This document shows positions 1 through 9,000 of a DNA stretch of 64,000 bases, piece by piece (the first letter of the stretch is position 1; every line of letters starts with the position of its first letter). Source of the DNA: Streptomyces coffeae (GTDB lineage Bacteria > Actinomycetota > Actinomycetes > Streptomycetales > Streptomycetaceae); assembly GCF_016741875.1 (NCBI RefSeq), contig NZ_JAERRF010000003.1, positions 62,001 to 126,000 of the forward strand. The letters are read 5' to 3'. A program made the position numbers and the translations under genes. Below the pieces are notes generated by a model. The model was not told the origin of the DNA. It made no database searches and was given only the letters and a program-made list of their open reading frames with translations.

Positions 1-1470
<1,470 letters not shown>

Positions 1471-1474
<4 letters not shown>

Positions 1475-2151
1475 GCGCTGACCAGCCTCTTGAGGATCGA
1501 GGTGAAGAATCCGAGACCGTCGGTACGACCGGTGCCGATCAGCGGCTCCACGGCGTGCTCGGGATGGGGCATCAGACCGACGACATTGCCCGCGGCATTG
1601 GAGATACCGGCGATGTCGCGCAGGGAACCGTTGGGGTTCATCTCCTGATAGCGGAAGACGACCCGGCCCTCGGCCTCGAGTTCATCGAGGACCCGCTCAT
1701 CGGCGACATAGCGGCCGTCGATGTTCTTCAGCGGGATGTTGATCTCCTGGCCCTGCTCGTAGGAGCGGGTCCAGGCGGTCTCCGCGTTTTCCACTCGCAA
1801 CTTCTGGTCGCGGCAGATGAAGTGCAGATGGTTGTTCCGCAGCATCGCACCGGGCAGCAGATGGGTCTCGGTGAGAACCTGGAAGCCATTGCAGATGCCA
1901 AGGACGGGCATACCGGCCTTCGCCTGGCCGATGACCGACTCCATTACCGGGGAGAAGCGGGAGATCGCTCCGGCGCGGAGATAGTCGCCATAGGAGAAGC
2001 CGCCCGGCAGGATCACCGCGTCGACCTGCTTCAGATCCTTGTCCCGGTGCCACAGCGGCACCGCCTCCAGACCGGCGGCGCGGACCGCGCGCTGGGTGTC
2101 GCGGTCGTCGAGCGTGCCGGGAAAGGTGATGACTCCGACGCGTGCGGTCAC
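1471..2151 (-). CDS. purQ: Phosphoribosylformylglycinamidine synthase glutaminase subunit PurQ
   Basis: Class I glutamine amidotransferase that feeds ammonia to PurL. At 226 residues it has the normal length. The nucleophilic Cys lies in LGICNGFQ and the catalytic His/Glu pair in MPHPEHA near the C terminus. N-terminal [12 protein letters not shown] is characteristic. The start is GTG at 2151, which overlaps the purS stop codon (GTGA); the 3' end overlaps purL by four bases. The three genes therefore form one tightly packed operon read leftwards, and subunit stoichiometry is probably set by coupling. Confidence 0.97.
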
Positions 2152-2438
2152 GACTCCGCCTTCACGGCGGCGGTGTCGGCACCCTCGCCGACCTCGACCT
2201 TCACGGAGAAGTCCTCGATCACGGTGTTCGCGAGGAACGTTCCGGCGATCTCATGGATACGGGCGAGGGCGGCATCGTCGACCGGGCCCTCCACCTCGAG
2301 TTCAAAGCGCTTGCCCTGACGGACGTCGGCGATCCCCTCGAAGCCGAGGCGGGGCAGTGCTCGCTGCACCGCCTGGCCCTGGGGGTCGAGGATCTCCGGC
2401 TTGAGCATGACGTCGACTACGACGCGTGCCACTGGCAC
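2148..2438 (-). CDS. purS: Phosphoribosylformylglycinamidine synthase subunit PurS
   Basis: Small structural subunit (96 residues) that bridges PurL and PurQ in the FGAM synthase complex. The sequence [18 protein letters not shown] and [11 protein letters not shown] are family hallmarks. It is the first gene of the leftward purSQL operon. GTG at 2438 is taken as the start; a second GTG two codons inside is possible. The upstream region is shared with the rightward lsr2-like gene and carries the palindrome at 2497-2510. Confidence 0.95.
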   Translation of the reverse strand: MPVARVVVDVMLKPEILDPQGQAVQRALPRLGFEGIADVRQGKRFELEVEGPVDDAALARIHEIAGTFLANTVIEDFSVKVEVGEGADTAAVKAES

Positions 2439-2747
2439 TCCCGGTGGTGTGGTGCTGGTGCGTAAGGCGGTGGCCCAAGCCTACCCCGAGGAAAATTCTA
2501 CGCGAGTAGATAGCGCGAACCAGGGAACCCTTCGGTCACGTTTAAGCATCGTCGAGGGCAACTGCTGGGGAAAGAACCGACGAAAACGTATGGTCCCGAT
2601 TGCGACATGACACGCGGACGGAATTACCGGGGCTTCACAATGCATTGTCGCCCCCTGTACAAATGAAAAAGCATTGTTCGCTTACAACTGGACAGCTGTC
2701 ATCTTTGCACGTCAACGCAACGATGCAGCCCGAAAGGACCGATATCC
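2439..2747. other. Divergent promoter region between purS and the lsr2-like gene
   Basis: A 309-base gene-free spacer separating two divergent genes. The right half (about 2600-2700) is markedly richer in A and T than the rest of the window and contains CAATGCATTG (2639-2648) plus a second GCATTGT copy 29 bases downstream (2671-2677). AT-rich DNA is what Lsr2-type proteins bind, so autoregulation is plausible but unproven. No convincing -10/-35 pair could be chosen by eye. Confidence 0.5.
2497..2510. promoter_or_regulatory. Palindrome upstream of purSQL (candidate operator)
   Basis: Perfect inverted repeat TCTAC-GCGA-GTAGA located 59 bases upstream of the purS start, in an otherwise unremarkable spacer. 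Its size and position suit a dimeric repressor controlling purSQL. The cognate regulator is not in this window and the assignment is an inference. Confidence 0.5.
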
Positions 2748-3065
2748 GTGGCGCAGCGCGTAGTAGTCACGCTCTCTGACGACATCGACGGCGGGGACGC
2801 CGAGGAAACGGTCGCGTTCGGGCTCGACGGCAGGTCGTACGAGATCGACCTCAACGCAGGCAATGCGGAGAAACTGCGCGACATGCTGGCCCCGTACATG
2901 GAGGCCGGCCGCAAGCGCGCACGCTCCGGGAAGACCTACCGCCGCACCGCCGTCGCCCCGGACCCGGCCGCGGTGCGCGCCTGGGCGCGGTCGCACGGCA
3001 TGGAGGTGCCGCCGCGGGGCCGGATCCCCAAGAAGGTCTACGAGGCGTTCAACGCCGCGCGCTGA
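2748..3065 (+). CDS. Lsr2-family nucleoid-associated protein (LsrL-like paralogue)
   Basis: Small (105 residues) basic xenogeneic-silencer protein: the N-terminal oligomerisation part (QRVVVTLSDDIDGG to about residue 60) is followed by a C-terminal DNA-binding half ending RGRIPKKVYEAF, with the RGR minor-groove hook of Lsr2 proteins. GTG at 2748 has a GAAAGGA ribosome site nine bases upstream. Streptomyces carries two Lsr2 paralogues; the copy next to purSQL is, as I recall, the one called LsrL in S. coelicolor, so I avoid naming it lsr2 outright. Expected role: bridging and silencing AT-rich DNA. Confidence 0.9.
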   Translation: MAQRVVVTLSDDIDGGDAEETVAFGLDGRSYEIDLNAGNAEKLRDMLAPYMEAGRKRARSGKTYRRTAVAPDPAAVRAWARSHGMEVPPRGRIPKKVYEAFNAAR

Positions 3066-3083
3066 CCGACCCGTTCGGCCGAG

Positions 3084-3114
3084 TTGCACAGCACCCCGGG
3101 TGATCCGCTAGAGT
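3084..3114 (+). promoter_or_regulatory. Probable promoter of the tRNA-Gly(UCC) gene
   Basis: TTGCAC (3084-3089) and TAGAGT (3109-3114) resemble -35 and -10 boxes of housekeeping streptomycete promoters, with a somewhat long 19-base spacer, about 55 bases upstream of the tRNA. A second TAGAGT (3275-3280) stands at a similar distance before the next tRNA, which supports the reading. Confidence 0.5.
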
Positions 3115-3168
3115 CTGGAGCACGCCGAGGGGCCGAGCCGAAAGGCGAATCCCCGAGGACAACACCAT

Positions 3169-3240
3169 GCGGGTGTAGCTCAGTAGTAGAGCGCCCCCTT
3201 TCCAAGGGGGAGGCGCAGTGTGCGATCCCTGTCACCCGCT
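3169..3240 (+). tRNA. tRNA-Gly (anticodon UCC), atypical D- and T-arms
   Basis: Seven-base acceptor stem GCGGGTG/CACCCGC with discriminator T, D-stem GCTC/GAGC and a five-GC-pair anticodon stem around TTTCCAA give an unambiguous Gly(UCC) tRNA of 72 bases without encoded CCA. The D-loop reads AGTAGTA, so the conserved G18 is A. The T-arm is abnormal: the usual GTTCGA is GTGCGA, and the stem only forms as g3215-t3232, c3216-g3231, a3217-t3230, g3218-c3229, g3220-c3228 with t3219 bulged. The elbow contact G18-psi55 is thus lost on both sides. Either the gene is decaying or the tRNA is specialised for a non-ribosomal use (see findings). Confidence 0.9.
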
Positions 3241-3318
3241 CTCATCACTCACCGCTCCACCGGAGTGGATCAGGTAGAGTGATGCACGCGCCGATCGGTG
3301 AGAGCCGGTCGGAGGCAT

Positions 3319-3394
3319 GCGGACGTGGCTCAGTTGGTAGAGCATCACCTTGCCAAGGTGAGGGTCGCGAGTTCGAATCTCGTCGTCCGCTCCA
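3319..3394 (+). tRNA. tRNA-Gly (anticodon GCC), CCA encoded
   Basis: Canonical cloverleaf: acceptor GCGGACG/CGTCCGC, D-loop AGTTGGTA, anticodon loop TTGCCAA, T-loop TTCGAAT, discriminator T followed by a genomically encoded CCA (3392-3394). A TAGAGT box lies at 3275-3280, and a very strong terminator follows three bases after the CCA. It provides the normal reference against which the upstream Gly(UCC) tRNA looks abnormal. Confidence 0.96.
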
Positions 3395-3396
3395 TT

Positions 3397-3435
3397 CAGG
3401 TCAGGCCCCGGTCGAATCGACCGGGGCCTGACCTG
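3397..3435 (+). terminator. Rho-independent terminator after tRNA-Gly(GCC)
   Basis: Perfect 19-base arms (3397-3415 and 3417-3435) rich in GC, followed by TTTTC. One of the clearest intrinsic terminators in the window. Confidence 0.9.
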
Positions 3436-3610
3436 TTTTCGAGGTGGCGCGGGGCGAGTTGACGGCCGCGGAGACGGTACGGATCTGGCGGCGGACGGGG
3501 CGTCGTGCGGCGGCGCCGCTGGCACGGGAGCGCGGCCGGCTGTAAGGCTGGAGGTGGCCGCGGCGCACCGCTTCCGCGCCGTGGTCCGCACACGGGAGGA
3601 GGAGACAGCC

Positions 3611-3697
3611 ATGACGGCCTCATCCGTGATCATCTGGGTCGTCGCCATCGTGATCGTGGCGGCCATCGCGCTGAGCGTGTCCAGGAACAAGAAATGA
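3611..3697 (+). CDS. 28-residue single-pass membrane peptide
   Basis: A short gene reading MTASSVIIWV then a run of V/I/A residues and ending SVSRNKK. The purine-rich ribosome site GGAGGAGGA lies about 8-10 bases before the ATG, one of the strongest in the window. The product is one hydrophobic helix (about residues 6-23) with a positively charged C-terminal tail, so it should sit in the membrane with the tail in the cytoplasm. It lies between two tRNA-Gly genes in its own transcription space. Function unknown; it could be a small regulatory membrane protein or a toxin-like peptide. No partner gene or antisense RNA is evident. Confidence 0.75.
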   Translation: MTASSVIIWVVAIVIVAAIALSVSRNKK

Positions 3698-3775
3698 GCA
3701 CGTCGGAGGCGAGGTAGTTCCGTCGCCGGGGGTTTGGTTATAGTAGAGGCGCGCCGTACGGCATGTACGGCGCAT

Positions 3776-3848
3776 GCGGACGTAGCTCAGTTGGTAGAGC
3801 GCAACCTTGCCAAGGTTGAGGTCGCGAGTTCGAGCCTCGTCGTCCGCT
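3776..3848 (+). tRNA. tRNA-Gly (anticodon GCC), second copy
   Basis: Canonical 73-base tRNA: acceptor GCGGACG/CGTCCGC, D-loop AGTTGGTA, anticodon loop TTGCCAA, T-loop TTCGAGC, discriminator T; CCA is not encoded (CCG follows). A TATAGT box at 3739-3744 is a good -10 candidate. It differs from the copy at 3319 mainly in the anticodon and T-stems. Confidence 0.96.
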
Positions 3849-3854
3849 CCGTGA

Positions 3855-3889
3855 GAAGGGGCCCCGGTCGATATGACCGGGGCTCCTTC
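3855..3889 (+). terminator. Terminator hairpin after second tRNA-Gly(GCC)
   Basis: Fifteen-base arms 3855-3869 and 3875-3889 with one G-T wobble and a five-base loop, starting six bases after the tRNA. Confidence 0.8.
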
Positions 3890-3914
3890 TGTGTTCCACG
3901 TCACGCCGTCCGGT

Positions 3915-3943
3915 GCGTGGCCCGCCCGGTGGGCGGGCCACGC
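3915..3943 (-). terminator. Terminator hairpin downstream of purC
   Basis: Perfect 13-base arms GCGTGGCCCGCCC and its complement around a GGT loop, 14 bases beyond the purC stop. Together with the hairpin at 3855-3889 it separates the converging tRNA and purC transcripts. Confidence 0.75.
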
Positions 3944-3957
3944 TCTCCGTGCGGCGG

Positions 3958-4878
3958 CTACGACCAGCGGTTGTCGGTCAGCCGCTCATACGCCTCGATG
4001 TACTTCGCCCGTGTCCGCTCCACGACCTCCTCCGGCAGCGGGGGCGGCGGCTGCTCGCCGCGGCGGTCCCAGCCGGAGGCCGGAGAGGTGAGCCAGTCGC
4101 GGACGAACTGCTTGTCGAAGGACGGCTGGGGGCGGCCGGGCTGCCACCTGTCGACGGGCCAGAAGCGGGAGGAGTCCGGGGTCAGCACCTCATCGGCGAG
4201 GACCGGTTCCGCGCCCGCCGCGCCCAGCGTCGCCGGCGCGTAGCCGAACTCGAACTTGGTGTCGGCGAGGATGATGCCCCGCTCGCGGGCAATGTCGCGG
4301 GCGCGGGCGTAGATCGCGAGGGTGGCCTGGCGCAGCTGGGCGGCGGGCTCGGCACCGATCCGGTGCGCGACCTCCTCGTACGCCACGTTCTCGTCGTGCT
4401 CGCCGACCTCGGCCTTGGTGGCCGGGGTGAAGATCGGGGTGGGCAGCTCGGAGCCGTCGCTCAGCCCCTCGGGGAGGGCGAGGCCGCAGACCGTGCGGGT
4501 CTCGCGGTACTCGGCCAGCCCGGAGCCGGTCAGATAGCCGCGGGCCACGCATTCGACCGGGACCATCTCCAGCGACCGGCAGACGAGGGTGCGGCCCTCC
4601 CAGTCGGCGGGGGCCCCGGCGGGCAGCTCGGTGGAGAGCACATGGTTGGGGGCCAGATCGGCCAGCACATCGAACCACCACAGGGACATCTGGGTCAGCA
4701 CCCGGCCCTTGTCCGGGATCTCGGTGGGCAGCACCCAGTCGTAGGCGGAGATCCGGTCGCTGGCGACCATCACCAGCTCGCCCCGCTCGTTCCGGTAGAG
4801 GTCGCGCACCTTGCCGGTGTGCAGGTGCTCAAGGCCCGGGACCTCCACCGGCTCGGGCTTCTCGACGAATCCGGACAC
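3958..4878 (-). CDS. purC: Phosphoribosylaminoimidazole-succinocarboxamide (SAICAR) synthase
   Basis: Condenses CAIR with aspartate using ATP, a late step in IMP synthesis. The 306-residue protein has the family blocks HTGKVRDLY near the N terminus, SDRISAYDWV, PVECVARGYLTGSG and ADTKFEFGY, with the C-terminal actinobacterial extension RPQPSFDKQFVRDWL. The GTG start at 4878 is preceded by AGGAGG at ideal distance; the frame stays open further upstream but without a ribosome site. It is monocistronic, read leftwards, with its own terminator. Confidence 0.96.
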   Translation of the reverse strand: MSGFVEKPEPVEVPGLEHLHTGKVRDLYRNERGELVMVASDRISAYDWVLPTEIPDKGRVLTQMSLWWFDVLADLAPNHVLSTELPAGAPADWEGRTLVCRSLEMVPVECVARGYLTGSGLAEYRETRTVCGLALPEGLSDGSELPTPIFTPATKAEVGEHDENVAYEEVAHRIGAEPAAQLRQATLAIYARARDIARERGIILADTKFEFGYAPATLGAAGAEPVLADEVLTPDSSRFWPVDRWQPGRPQPSFDKQFVRDWLTSPASGWDRRGEQPPPPLPEEVVERTRAKYIEAYERLTDNRWS

Positions 4879-4955
4879 GCTGCCTCCTGGTGGTTTTGTC
4901 CAAGCCACCTCGATTCTGCCGCACGTCACGGCCATGTCCGGACCCGGCCCGCCCC

Positions 4956-6467
4956 TCACACCCGCTTGCAGATGCGGTCCAGCAGATTGGCCGTGGCGCG
5001 CTGCACCCGCTCGTCCCGGTGACCCGGCCGGTCCAGCGCCGGTGACCACGCGAAGGTGCCGGAGGCGAAGACCAGGGCGCCGCTGGGGGCCCGGTAGAGG
5101 GAGGTCTCCTGGTGCCGGGTGGCCCCCTCGGCGTCCTGGTACGGGGAGTGGGCCAGCAGGATCCGGCCGTCGTGCTCGGGCAGCGAGGTGCGCGGGAAGT
5201 AGCGGTCGGCCTCGCCCGCGACCAGACCGGGCAGTTCGTCGCCCTCCTCGGCGCCGGTGGCCTCCCACAGCCAGTGGCCCGCGTTGCGCACGACCATCGG
5301 ACGCGGTTCGGGCACCCGGCCCGCGTACTGGATGCCGATCAGCTGCTGTTCGGGCGCCGTTTCGCGCCACAGCGCGGAGCGGCCGGGGCCACGGCGCTTG
5401 CGGCAGGTCAGCAGGCGGTCCGGACCGGAGGGCGAGGGGGCAAGATCGACCTGCCAGTACATGGTGTTGGCGGAAAGGAAGACCAGCGAGGTGCCGCTGT
5501 CGCGGGCCCCTTCGACGGTGCGGCGCAGCGGCGCCGACCAGTACTCGTCATGGCCGGGGAAGACCAGTCCGCGGTAGCGGGTGGGGTCGATGGCGCCCGC
5601 GTGGAGATCGCGGGTCTCGGCGTACGCGAGGTCGTAGCCGTAGCGCTCGGCCCAGCGGATGAAGTCGTAGGCGTGGCCCACATGGAGCGGCAGCCCCGCG
5701 CCCGCGTACGGCCGGTCGAAGGAGACCGTGACCGCGGCCTCGGACTCGCCCAGCAGCCGCCCCCGCTCGTCCCAGGCGTGGTAGAGGCTGGCGCCGGTGC
5801 GGCCGTCCTCCGGATAGAGGTTGTACGCCTGCCAGGTGAAGTCCGGGAGGACCAGCAGCAGGTCGGCGGGGTGGGTGTCGCGGACGGTGAAGGGGATGTG
5901 GCTGCGGTAGCCGTCGGCGGTGGTGAGCACCGCGACATAGGCGCCCAGCTTCCAGTACGTGGGGATCTGGAGCCGCCAGGACAGCCACCAGTGGTGGCAG
6001 GAGACGGTGCGGTCGGCGGTGAGCGGGGCGGGCTGGACGATGCCGGACAGCCGCGGGCTGGTGGTGATCTTCGAGGCGCCGTCGCCGCCGTAGTGGCCGA
6101 TCCGGTAGACGTCCACGCTGAACTGCTGCGGCGGGTCGACCGTGATGCGGAAGTCGATGGCTTCGCCGGGGGCCGCGGCGGAGGCGGAGGTGAAGCCCTT
6201 GATCTGCCGGTGGACATCATCGGCGCTACGAGGGCCGGGGACCCGGGCGGCGCGGCGGTCGCGGGCCCGCGGCGCGGTCCGGTCGATCGCCCGGTCGATG
6301 GCGCCGGGGCTGTGGACGTGGTCCACGTACCACGGGACCACATGGCCGGTGTCGTCGAAGTAGTTCTCGCTGCCGCGCAGCCAGGGCAGCGGGCCCTGGC
6401 CGAAAGGATCCGTCACCGCGTGGGCCAGTGCGCCCGACTCCCAGCGCCGGATCTGGTCCGTCCCCAT
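4956..6467 (-). CDS. N,N-dimethylformamidase large-subunit-like protein
   Basis: A 503-residue cytoplasmic protein without signal peptide. The central and C-terminal parts (from about residue 70) have the pattern of the DMFase beta-subunit C-terminal domain family, including VDVYRIGHYGGDGA, LPDFTWQAYN and LVFPGHDEYWS. In true dimethylformamidase this domain holds a mononuclear iron bound by tyrosines and an acidic residue; the Tyr- and Glu-rich motifs survive here but I cannot verify the ligands. No small subunit gene is adjacent. The ATG at 6467 is chosen for its GGAGGGGAG ribosome site; the frame extends to 6653 without one. Substrate unknown. Confidence 0.7.
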   Translation of the reverse strand: MGTDQIRRWESGALAHAVTDPFGQGPLPWLRGSENYFDDTGHVVPWYVDHVHSPGAIDRAIDRTAPRARDRRAARVPGPRSADDVHRQIKGFTSASAAAPGEAIDFRITVDPPQQFSVDVYRIGHYGGDGASKITTSPRLSGIVQPAPLTADRTVSCHHWWLSWRLQIPTYWKLGAYVAVLTTADGYRSHIPFTVRDTHPADLLLVLPDFTWQAYNLYPEDGRTGASLYHAWDERGRLLGESEAAVTVSFDRPYAGAGLPLHVGHAYDFIRWAERYGYDLAYAETRDLHAGAIDPTRYRGLVFPGHDEYWSAPLRRTVEGARDSGTSLVFLSANTMYWQVDLAPSPSGPDRLLTCRKRRGPGRSALWRETAPEQQLIGIQYAGRVPEPRPMVVRNAGHWLWEATGAEEGDELPGLVAGEADRYFPRTSLPEHDGRILLAHSPYQDAEGATRHQETSLYRAPSGALVFASGTFAWSPALDRPGHRDERVQRATANLLDRICKRV

Positions 6468-6740
6468 CCCCTGCTCCCCTCCCTGCGTACCCCGGCGGCA
6501 GCTCGCCTCGCTGTCCTCGCGCACCGCGCCACCGCGGTCCGGCCTTGTGGGCCGGGCTGCGTGGCCGGTCGGTGACCGGCCGGTGGGCTGGTCCGCTGGG
6601 CCGGGTGACAGCGACCGGTCCCAGCACATCACATTACGCACCCACTCCGTCACCCATAGTCGCTAATTTGCTGGAACGAGAACCGAACGGATGACGGGAA
6701 CCGGAACGGACGGCCGAACCAGGACAGCCGCCCTCACCCG

Positions 6741-8669
6741 TCACACCAGGCGGACCGGTTTCTCCGGTCGCACGCCCACCTCGCCCAGCCAGGCGCGCAG
6801 CGGCTCGGCGTCCCCGTCCTCGACCAGGCTCAGCACCCGAGTCGCCAGATCCGCGCTGCGCCGTCCGCCCACCAGGAGCGCGGGCCCGTCCAGCCAGTCC
6901 AGCCCCGGGCTGGCGCCCGCGGTGTCCACGGCCGCGCAGCAGACCATCGCGGTGACATGGTCGGCGAGCAGCTCACGGCCGGTGCGCGGCGGCTGGAGCG
7001 GGAACAGCGGGGCGAATCCGTCGATCCACGGGTCGCCGCCGCCCGCTCCGGTGCCCTCCGCCGCCGTACGGGCCAGCTGCGCCCGGCTGGCCTCCTGCTG
7101 GACGGCCTCCTCCCGGGCGAGCTCCACGCTGAGCCGGGCCGCCAGCTCCGGGCCGCTGTCCGCCGCGCGCTCCCCCGCGCCCGGCTCGGCTCCCCGGCCG
7201 CCGCCACCGCCGGTGGTGAGGCGCTCGATGACCCGCGCGAGCGTGGGCGGAGCGGGCGGGCCCACGGGCCCCGCCGGAGTGGCCACGGGTGCGGCCCGCT
7301 CGTCCAGGACCCGGTGCAGCCGGGCGGCCTCCAGCCGCCACTTGCGGTCGACGACCTCCTCCGGGTACTGCCCCCAGTCCACCGGGGACCAGTCGGGGCC
7401 CGGCTCCGCCGGTCCGCCGTGGAAGAGCCGGGCCGCGAGCAGCGAGGTGGCCTCGTCGATCAGCCCCGGCTCCTCCAGCAGATCGCAGGCGGGCCGCTCG
7501 CTCAGCCGGGAGGCGAACCCCTCGGCCAGCCGGTCCCGGCGGGAGAGCTCGGTGAGGGCGGAGACCACGCCCGCGTCCAGCCTGGAGGGCCAGCGGCCCA
7601 TCCGCCAGGCGGGCAGGGCGACCCGGGTGAGCAGCCGGTCCCAGCCCGCGTAGGCCAGCCCCACCTGCTCCTGGGCGACGATCCGCAGACCGTAGTCGAC
7701 CGCCTGGGCGCGCTCGGAGGCGGCCGCGGCGACCGCGCGCTCCATCTGGGCGGCGTGGTCCCGGCAGCCGCGCAGCAGCAGCCGGGCGACCCAGCCGACG
7801 AAGGCGAACGCGGGACGGCGCACCGCCCGGCCGAGCGCCGCCGCGGCGGCGGGCGCGGATCCGCCCGACCGCGGGCCGTGGCCGGGGCCGGGCCCCGGTC
7901 CGTACGGGGTGGCGGGCGCGGTGTCTCCGCCGCGGGTGGCGACGGCCACGGCGGCGTCCAGGCCCCGGACGAAGCGCCGCGCGGCGGCTATGTCGGGATG
8001 CACCGACGGGCCGGTGCCCGCCACCACGGGCGCGAGCAGCGCCCGCAGCTCGGCGACGCGCATCCACCACAGGAACGGCGAGCCGATGACCAGCACCGGG
8101 GCCTGCGGGGCGCGCCGCTCACGGCGGTCCGTGAGCCGGTCGTCGCCCGCCGGACCCGGCACCCCGGGCAGGCCCGCCCCGGGTGCGGCCCGGGTCCCGT
8201 CGGCCGAGAGGGAGCCGCGGTCCCGCCGCCCCCGGCGGGAGGCGTACGCCGGGTGCGTACGGTCCTCCAGCCAGCTGTCGCAGTCCGGGGTCAGCGCTAT
8301 CGCCGAGGGCGCGGGCACCTCCATGCGCTCGGCCAGATCGCGGACCAGCCGGTACAGATCCGGGGCGGTCTCCTCGGCGATGGGCACCGTGGGGGTGAAC
8401 GCGGGCCTGGCCCTGACGATCACGGCCGCCACCGCCGCCGCCAGCAGCAGGACCAGCAGGGCGCCGCCGACCACGGTCCAGCGCAACGCGGTCCAGCCGT
8501 CGTCGTGCGACGCGCCGATACGGCCCGTGGCACTGCCGGCCAGCAGCACGACGGCCGCGGCCGCCGGGAGGAGCGCGACCGCGAGCGCGGTGCTCCGGAT
8601 CCGCAGTACCGCGAGGGCACGGGCGCGTGCCGCCAGTGCACCTGCTTCGGGACCTGCCACTGTTCTCAT
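6741..8669 (-). CDS. Membrane protein resembling an inactive M48 (HtpX-like) protease
   Basis: About 642 residues. Two N-terminal hydrophobic helices (about residues 27-47 and 65-88) are followed by a segment laid out like M48 peptidases: PAPSAIALTPDCDSWLE, then VLVIGSPFLWWMRVAELRALLAP. In active enzymes the latter runs into an HExxH zinc motif; here that position reads APVVAGTG and no HExxH is seen. The rest is long, Ala/Arg/Gly-rich and probably helical, with a Pro/Gly-rich linker. ATG 8669 is used; an adjacent GTG at 8672 is equally possible because AGGGGG overlaps both. Likely a structural or regulatory pseudo-protease. The family match is by eye. Confidence 0.5.
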   Translation of the reverse strand: MRTVAGPEAGALAARARALAVLRIRSTALAVALLPAAAAVVLLAGSATGRIGASHDDGWTALRWTVVGGALLVLLLAAAVAAVIVRARPAFTPTVPIAEETAPDLYRLVRDLAERMEVPAPSAIALTPDCDSWLEDRTHPAYASRRGRRDRGSLSADGTRAAPGAGLPGVPGPAGDDRLTDRRERRAPQAPVLVIGSPFLWWMRVAELRALLAPVVAGTGPSVHPDIAAARRFVRGLDAAVAVATRGGDTAPATPYGPGPGPGHGPRSGGSAPAAAAALGRAVRRPAFAFVGWVARLLLRGCRDHAAQMERAVAAAASERAQAVDYGLRIVAQEQVGLAYAGWDRLLTRVALPAWRMGRWPSRLDAGVVSALTELSRRDRLAEGFASRLSERPACDLLEEPGLIDEATSLLAARLFHGGPAEPGPDWSPVDWGQYPEEVVDRKWRLEAARLHRVLDERAAPVATPAGPVGPPAPPTLARVIERLTTGGGGGRGAEPGAGERAADSGPELAARLSVELAREEAVQQEASRAQLARTAAEGTGAGGGDPWIDGFAPLFPLQPPRTGRELLADHVTAMVCCAAVDTAGASPGLDWLDGPALLVGGRRSADLATRVLSLVEDGDAEPLRAWLGEVGVRPEKPVRLV

Positions 8670-8935
8670 CACCCCCTACGGTCCAGCCGGTCTGTGAACG
8701 GCGGACGACGGCGGCGTTGTCTTTCAACCCCCACTTTCGCACCGGCCGTCGACACCGCAATGTCGGTGGGCCAGTTGCCGCACCTCGCCTGAGCGGCACA
8801 TTAGTTGGGGCCCGGGCGTGCGTCAGCAGGATGCGGAAGCGCTCACCCAATGGAATGGCCTTGGGTAAAACCGGGAACCCCGCGATTGCGAATTCGATCG
8901 TGCTGTGATCGCCCTGTCCGAGAGCCTGACGAGGC

Positions 8936-8989
8936 CCTCGCGAGAGCCTCGCGAGAGCCTCGCGAGAGCCTCGCGAGAGCCTTGCGAGG
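8936..8989. repeat. Tandem 11-bp repeats downstream of purD
   Basis: Four perfect copies of CCTCGCGAGAG (8936-8979) and a degenerate fifth (CCTTGCGAGG, to 8989), ending 11 bases before the purD stop. Each unit contains the palindrome CTCGCGAG, so many alternative hairpins can form in the purD 3' region. The surrounding 8670-9000 spacer (about 330 bases) holds nothing else I can identify. Confidence 0.85.
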
Positions 8990-9000
8990 GCCGTTCGCGC

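Noticed and set aside
3232..3941. Leftward open frames across the tRNA-Gly genes giving proteins with DEIRTRDPHLGKVMLYQLS- or RRGSNSRPQPWQGCALPTEL-like segments
   Set aside because: These are antisense translations of tRNA genes, a well-known source of false database proteins; no ribosome site or conserved domain.
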